From Actinomycetes bacterium (GTDB taxonomy: Bacteria > Actinomycetota > Acidimicrobiia > Acidimicrobiales > RAAP-2), in NCBI GenBank assembly GCA_021802025.1, contig JAKABC010000079.1, forward strand, positions 1-7,780: a DNA stretch of 7,780 bases. The letters run 5' to 3'. Shown here one piece after another: positions 5,433 through 7,780 of this stretch. The notes under the pieces are model-generated. The model saw nothing but the letters and a program-made list of their open reading frames with translations, was not told the origin of the DNA and ran no database searches. A program made the position numbers and the translations under genes. Each line of letters starts with the position of its first letter. Within the stretch, counting starts at the first letter, position 1.

Positions 5433-6115
5433 GCGACGGACCCCGGCGGGTGCTGATCGTCGAGGACGACCCCGGCCAGGCGGCGGCGGTGGCCGGGCTG
5501 CTCGTCGACGACGGCTTCGAGGTCGTCGTGCGCCACGACGGTGACAGCGGGCTCGCCGAGGCGATGCGCGGCGACTACGACGTCATCGTGCTCGACATCA
5601 TGCTGCCCAAGCGCAGCGGCTTTCGGGTCTGCCAGGACCTGCGCGCGGCCGGGGTGGCCACCCCGCTGCTGATGCTCACGGCCAAAGAGGGCGAGTGGGA
5701 CGAGGTCGAGGGCCTGGACGTGGGCGCCGACGACTTCTTGCGCAAGCCCTTCGAGCGCACCGTCCTCATGGCGCGGGTCCACGCCCTCCTGCGTCGTCAG
5801 GAGCGGGGCCGTCCCGCGAGCCTCACCGTCGGCGAGGTCAGCCTCAACCCGGTGACCCGCCAGGTCACCGCCCACGGCCGGCCGGTGTCGCTGACCCCGC
5901 GCGAGTTCAGCCTGCTCGAGTTCCTGCTCAGCCACCCCCGCGAGGTCCTCTCCAAGGGCGAGATCCTCGAGGCGGTGTGGGGCGACGACTTCGACGGCGA
6001 CCAGAACATCGTCGAGGTCTACGTCGGCTACCTGCGCCGCAAGGTCGACCTCGCCGGGGGCCCGTCGCTCGTGCGCACGGTGCGCGGACTCGGCTACAGC
6101 GTCCGCGAGGCCTGA
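5429..6115 (+). CDS. OmpR-family response regulator
   Basis: A 228-residue two-component response regulator. The receiver domain (about 7-122) has the acidic pair E12/D13, phospho-acceptor D56 (VLDIMLP), T84 (MLTA) and K106 (RKPF), so it should be phosphorylatable. The winged-helix trans_reg_C domain (about 130-226) shows LTPREFSLLEFLLSHP, the start of the recognition-helix region VWGDDFDGDQNIVEVYVGYLRRKV, and the wing VRTVRGLGY. Its partner is the kinase encoded directly downstream, with which it shares a 1-nt overlap. Its own start overlaps the stop of the DoxX-Rieske gene (ATGA), with no separate Shine-Dalgarno, so translation is probably coupled to that protein. The tandem repeat at 4100-4118 is a candidate target. 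Its specific regulon is not readable from sequence, and the family resembles many actinobacterial MprA/TcrA-like regulators. Confidence 0.95.
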   Translation: MSDGPRRVLIVEDDPGQAAAVAGLLVDDGFEVVVRHDGDSGLAEAMRGDYDVIVLDIMLPKRSGFRVCQDLRAAGVATPLLMLTAKEGEWDEVEGLDVGADDFLRKPFERTVLMARVHALLRRQERGRPASLTVGEVSLNPVTRQVTAHGRPVSLTPREFSLLEFLLSHPREVLSKGEILEAVWGDDFDGDQNIVEVYVGYLRRKVDLAGGPSLVRTVRGLGYSVREA

Positions 6116-7530
6116 TGCGCCGTCCGGCGCCCCTGTCGATCAGGGTGCGCCTGACGCTGATCTTCGTGGTGGCGATTGGGGTCATCTTGTCCTTCACCGG
6201 GCTGGCGCTGAACGACCTCGTCCACCGGGCGCTGGTGAACCAGGCGACCAACGAGGTCGACGCGGTGATCCAACAGACCCAGGAGCGCTTCGCGCTGGCG
6301 AACCGGCCGATCAGAAAGCGCCTCACGCTCACCGACGTCGGCGACGTCGTCGTCCAGGTCACCAACCGCTCGGGCACCCGGGTGCTCGCGGCCAGCGCCG
6401 CCATCGCCAGCGCGCCGGTGATCGCCACGGCGCGCATCGACCCGGCCCAGCCCAGCGGGCTGGCCGTGCACTACGTGCGCACCCAGTACACCCAGCCCTA
6501 CCTCGACCTACTCTCCTCGGGCCAGGCCGCCCTCATCTCGACCCCCGAGGGCATCGGCCTGGTCTACGGCTTCCTCTACAAGGCGCCGATCGCCCACAGC
6601 GAGGGGACCCTGCTGCTGAGCCTGGGGGTCTCCTTCCCCCTCTTGCTCGTGCTCTCGGGGGCCATCATCTGGCTCGGCCTCGGCCTCGCCCTGGCGCCGG
6701 TGGAGAGCATCCGCCGGCGCGTCGACCAGATCGCCGGGCGCGACCTCTCCGAGCGGGTGCCCGTCATCGGCGGGGACGACGAGATCGCCCGGCTCAGCCG
6801 AACGGTGAACGCGATGCTGGCGCGCCTGGAGTCGGCCTCGCGGTTCCAGCAGGAGTTCGTCTCCAACGCCAGCCACGAGCTGCGCAGCCCCCTCACGACG
6901 CTGCTGGCGACGACCCAGCGGGCCGCGGCCGACCCCGAGCGCGCCGACTGGCAGCGCGTCGCCGACACCGTGGTTCGCGAGGGGCGCCGCCTCGACGCGC
7001 TCATCTCGCGCCTCTTCTGGCTGGCGCGCAGCGACGAGTCCCGCCTCGAGGTCTACCCGGTCGAGGTCGACCTCGACGACCTGCTCTTCGACGAGGCCTC
7101 GCGGGTGCGCGCCATGACCGAGCTCGTGGTCGACACCTCGATGGTCCAGCCCACCCGGGTCATCGGGGACGAGACGATGCTGCGCCACATGGTGCGCAAC
7201 GTCGTCGACAACGCGCTGCGCTACACCCAGGCCGAGCTGCGCCTGGCGGTGCGCGCCGAGGGCGACGAGGCCGTCGTCACCGTCGCCGACGACGGCGAGG
7301 GCGTCGACCTCGCCACGAGCGACCGGCTCTTCGAGCGCTTCACCCGGGCCGACTCGGCGCGCAGCCGCGACCGGGGCGGCACGGGGCTCGGCCTCGCGAT
7401 CGTGGCCGAGATCGCCCGACGCCACGGGGGCTCGGCCCGCTTCGTGGGCGGAGGCCGCGGCGCGACGGTCGAGCTGCGGGTGCGCCGCGACGGGGCGACC
7501 CTCGCGGCGAGCGACCCGCCGAGTCCTTAG
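6115..7530 (+). CDS. Sensor histidine kinase (HAMP, HisKA, HATPase_c)
   Basis: A 471-residue membrane histidine kinase. In order: cytoplasmic N-terminus with basic residues, transmembrane helix 1 (about 13-31), an extracytoplasmic sensor region of ~130 residues (32-165) that matches no domain I recognise, helix 2 (about 166-192), HAMP (about 193-245, with APVESIRRRVDQIAGRDLSERV), HisKA with the phospho-acceptor H254 in NASHELRSPL, and a HATPase_c domain with N-box N362/N366 (RNVVDNALRYT), G1 DDGEGV (392-397), F-box LFERFTRAD (405-413) and G2 GGTGLGLAI (421-429). All catalytic boxes are intact, so autophosphorylation is expected. It starts at ATG 6115 in a TGATG overlap with the response regulator, with a weak GAGG just before. 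The sensor region contains no cysteine, so a direct thiol or FeS sensor is unlikely; any redox input would come through a partner. Confidence 0.95.
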   Translation: MRRPAPLSIRVRLTLIFVVAIGVILSFTGLALNDLVHRALVNQATNEVDAVIQQTQERFALANRPIRKRLTLTDVGDVVVQVTNRSGTRVLAASAAIASAPVIATARIDPAQPSGLAVHYVRTQYTQPYLDLLSSGQAALISTPEGIGLVYGFLYKAPIAHSEGTLLLSLGVSFPLLLVLSGAIIWLGLGLALAPVESIRRRVDQIAGRDLSERVPVIGGDDEIARLSRTVNAMLARLESASRFQQEFVSNASHELRSPLTTLLATTQRAAADPERADWQRVADTVVREGRRLDALISRLFWLARSDESRLEVYPVEVDLDDLLFDEASRVRAMTELVVDTSMVQPTRVIGDETMLRHMVRNVVDNALRYTQAELRLAVRAEGDEAVVTVADDGEGVDLATSDRLFERFTRADSARSRDRGGTGLGLAIVAEIARRHGGSARFVGGGRGATVELRVRRDGATLAASDPPSP

Positions 7531-7539
7531 GCTCGCGCC

Positions 7540-7780
7540 GTGGACTCCCTCGACCTCGCCCGCGCCCTCGCCGACCCGATCCAGAAGATCGGGGCGGCCT
7601 TCTACTTCGATCCCGGCACGCGAGAGCGGGCCCACGCCCTCGGGCTCAACGCCGTCGAGTTCTACGGCCTGGGCCGCGCCGGGGTGATGGGCGACGTCGA
7701 GCCGGCCCGCGTGCTCGAGGTCTTCGCCTTCTTCTCCCCGGCCGCCATCGAGGCCATCTACGGCGCCCCCCGGACGCGAC
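7540..7780 (+). CDS. SCO6745-like family protein, N-terminal part (cut by window)
   Basis: Eighty codons and one base from GTG 7540 run off the right edge. The start FYFDPGTRERAHALGL followed by EFYGLGRAGVMGDV and a FAFFSPAAIEAIYG segment resembles the SCO6745-like family of actinobacterial proteins (~280 aa, sometimes described as HTH/MarR-like). Family recognition is from memory of the pattern and moderate only; function is unknown. It begins 9 bases after the kinase stop and probably belongs to the same transcript, although the Shine-Dalgarno is poor (AGG at 7529-7531). No signal peptide is seen. Confidence 0.6.
   Translation, partial: MDSLDLARALADPIQKIGAAFYFDPGTRERAHALGLNAVEFYGLGRAGVMGDVEPARVLEVFAFFSPAAIEAIYGAPRTR

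Noticed and set aside
5695..6114. Frame extension upstream of the histidine kinase ATG
   Set aside because: It is an Arg/Pro-rich out-of-frame reading of the response regulator gene; the kinase starts normally at 6115 with an overlapping stop/start.
1..7780. CRISPR arrays, tRNA/rRNA genes, insertion sequences, prophage or toxin-antitoxin genes
   Set aside because: No regularly spaced repeats, cloverleaf, transposase motif or terminal inverted repeats were seen on either strand.

Overview
The window is about 7.8 kb of very GC-rich DNA (roughly 70% or more by eye) with strong G/C bias at third codon positions, many GTG starts, several 1-4 nt gene overlaps and TANNNT-type -10 candidates. With a SCO6745-like family gene, a degenerate actinobacterial-style GH1 protein and a short TatA, this suggests a high-GC actinobacterium, possibly of the Acidimicrobiia. 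The phylum is an inference from style and gene content; no marker gene is present.

Left part (1-2549), all on the minus strand, in order of transcription: an enoyl-CoA hydratase with both catalytic glutamates (1785-2549); a four-helix CopD-like membrane protein joined to it by a GTGA overlap (1360-1788); a 203-nt spacer without a gene; a small TatA (950-1156); and a metallo-beta-lactamase-fold hydrolase of the alkylsulfatase type (1-933), cut by the window edge.

Middle (2550-4160): a plus-strand gene for a half-length GH1-like protein that lacks the NEP acid/base motif (2613-3401). It converges, with a 12-nt overlap, on a minus-strand DedA family membrane protein (3390-4058).

Right part (4161-7780), all on the plus strand: a tightly packed operon. 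It encodes (i) a DoxX-type four-helix membrane protein fused through a four-cysteine linker, a twin-arginine/hydrophobic segment and an Ala/Ser/Thr/Pro-rich tether to a bc1-type Rieske [2Fe-2S] domain; (ii) an OmpR-family response regulator (ATGA overlap); (iii) its sensor histidine kinase (1-nt TGATG overlap); and (iv) after 9 nt, the start of a SCO6745-like family gene cut by the window edge.

The most interesting unit is the DoxX-Rieske fusion co-encoded with a two-component system. The predicted topology has four helices, a cytoplasmic Cys cluster, a Tat-type last helix and an exported Rieske domain. It parallels the Sec/Tat dual insertion known for actinobacterial QcrA and suggests an exported redox module whose state or expression is tied to the adjacent kinase and regulator. 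A perfect 8-bp direct repeat with an 11-bp period, the geometry used by OmpR-family dimers, lies exactly midway between the preferred divergent starts of dedA and doxX-rieske. It is the best candidate for the regulator's own operator.
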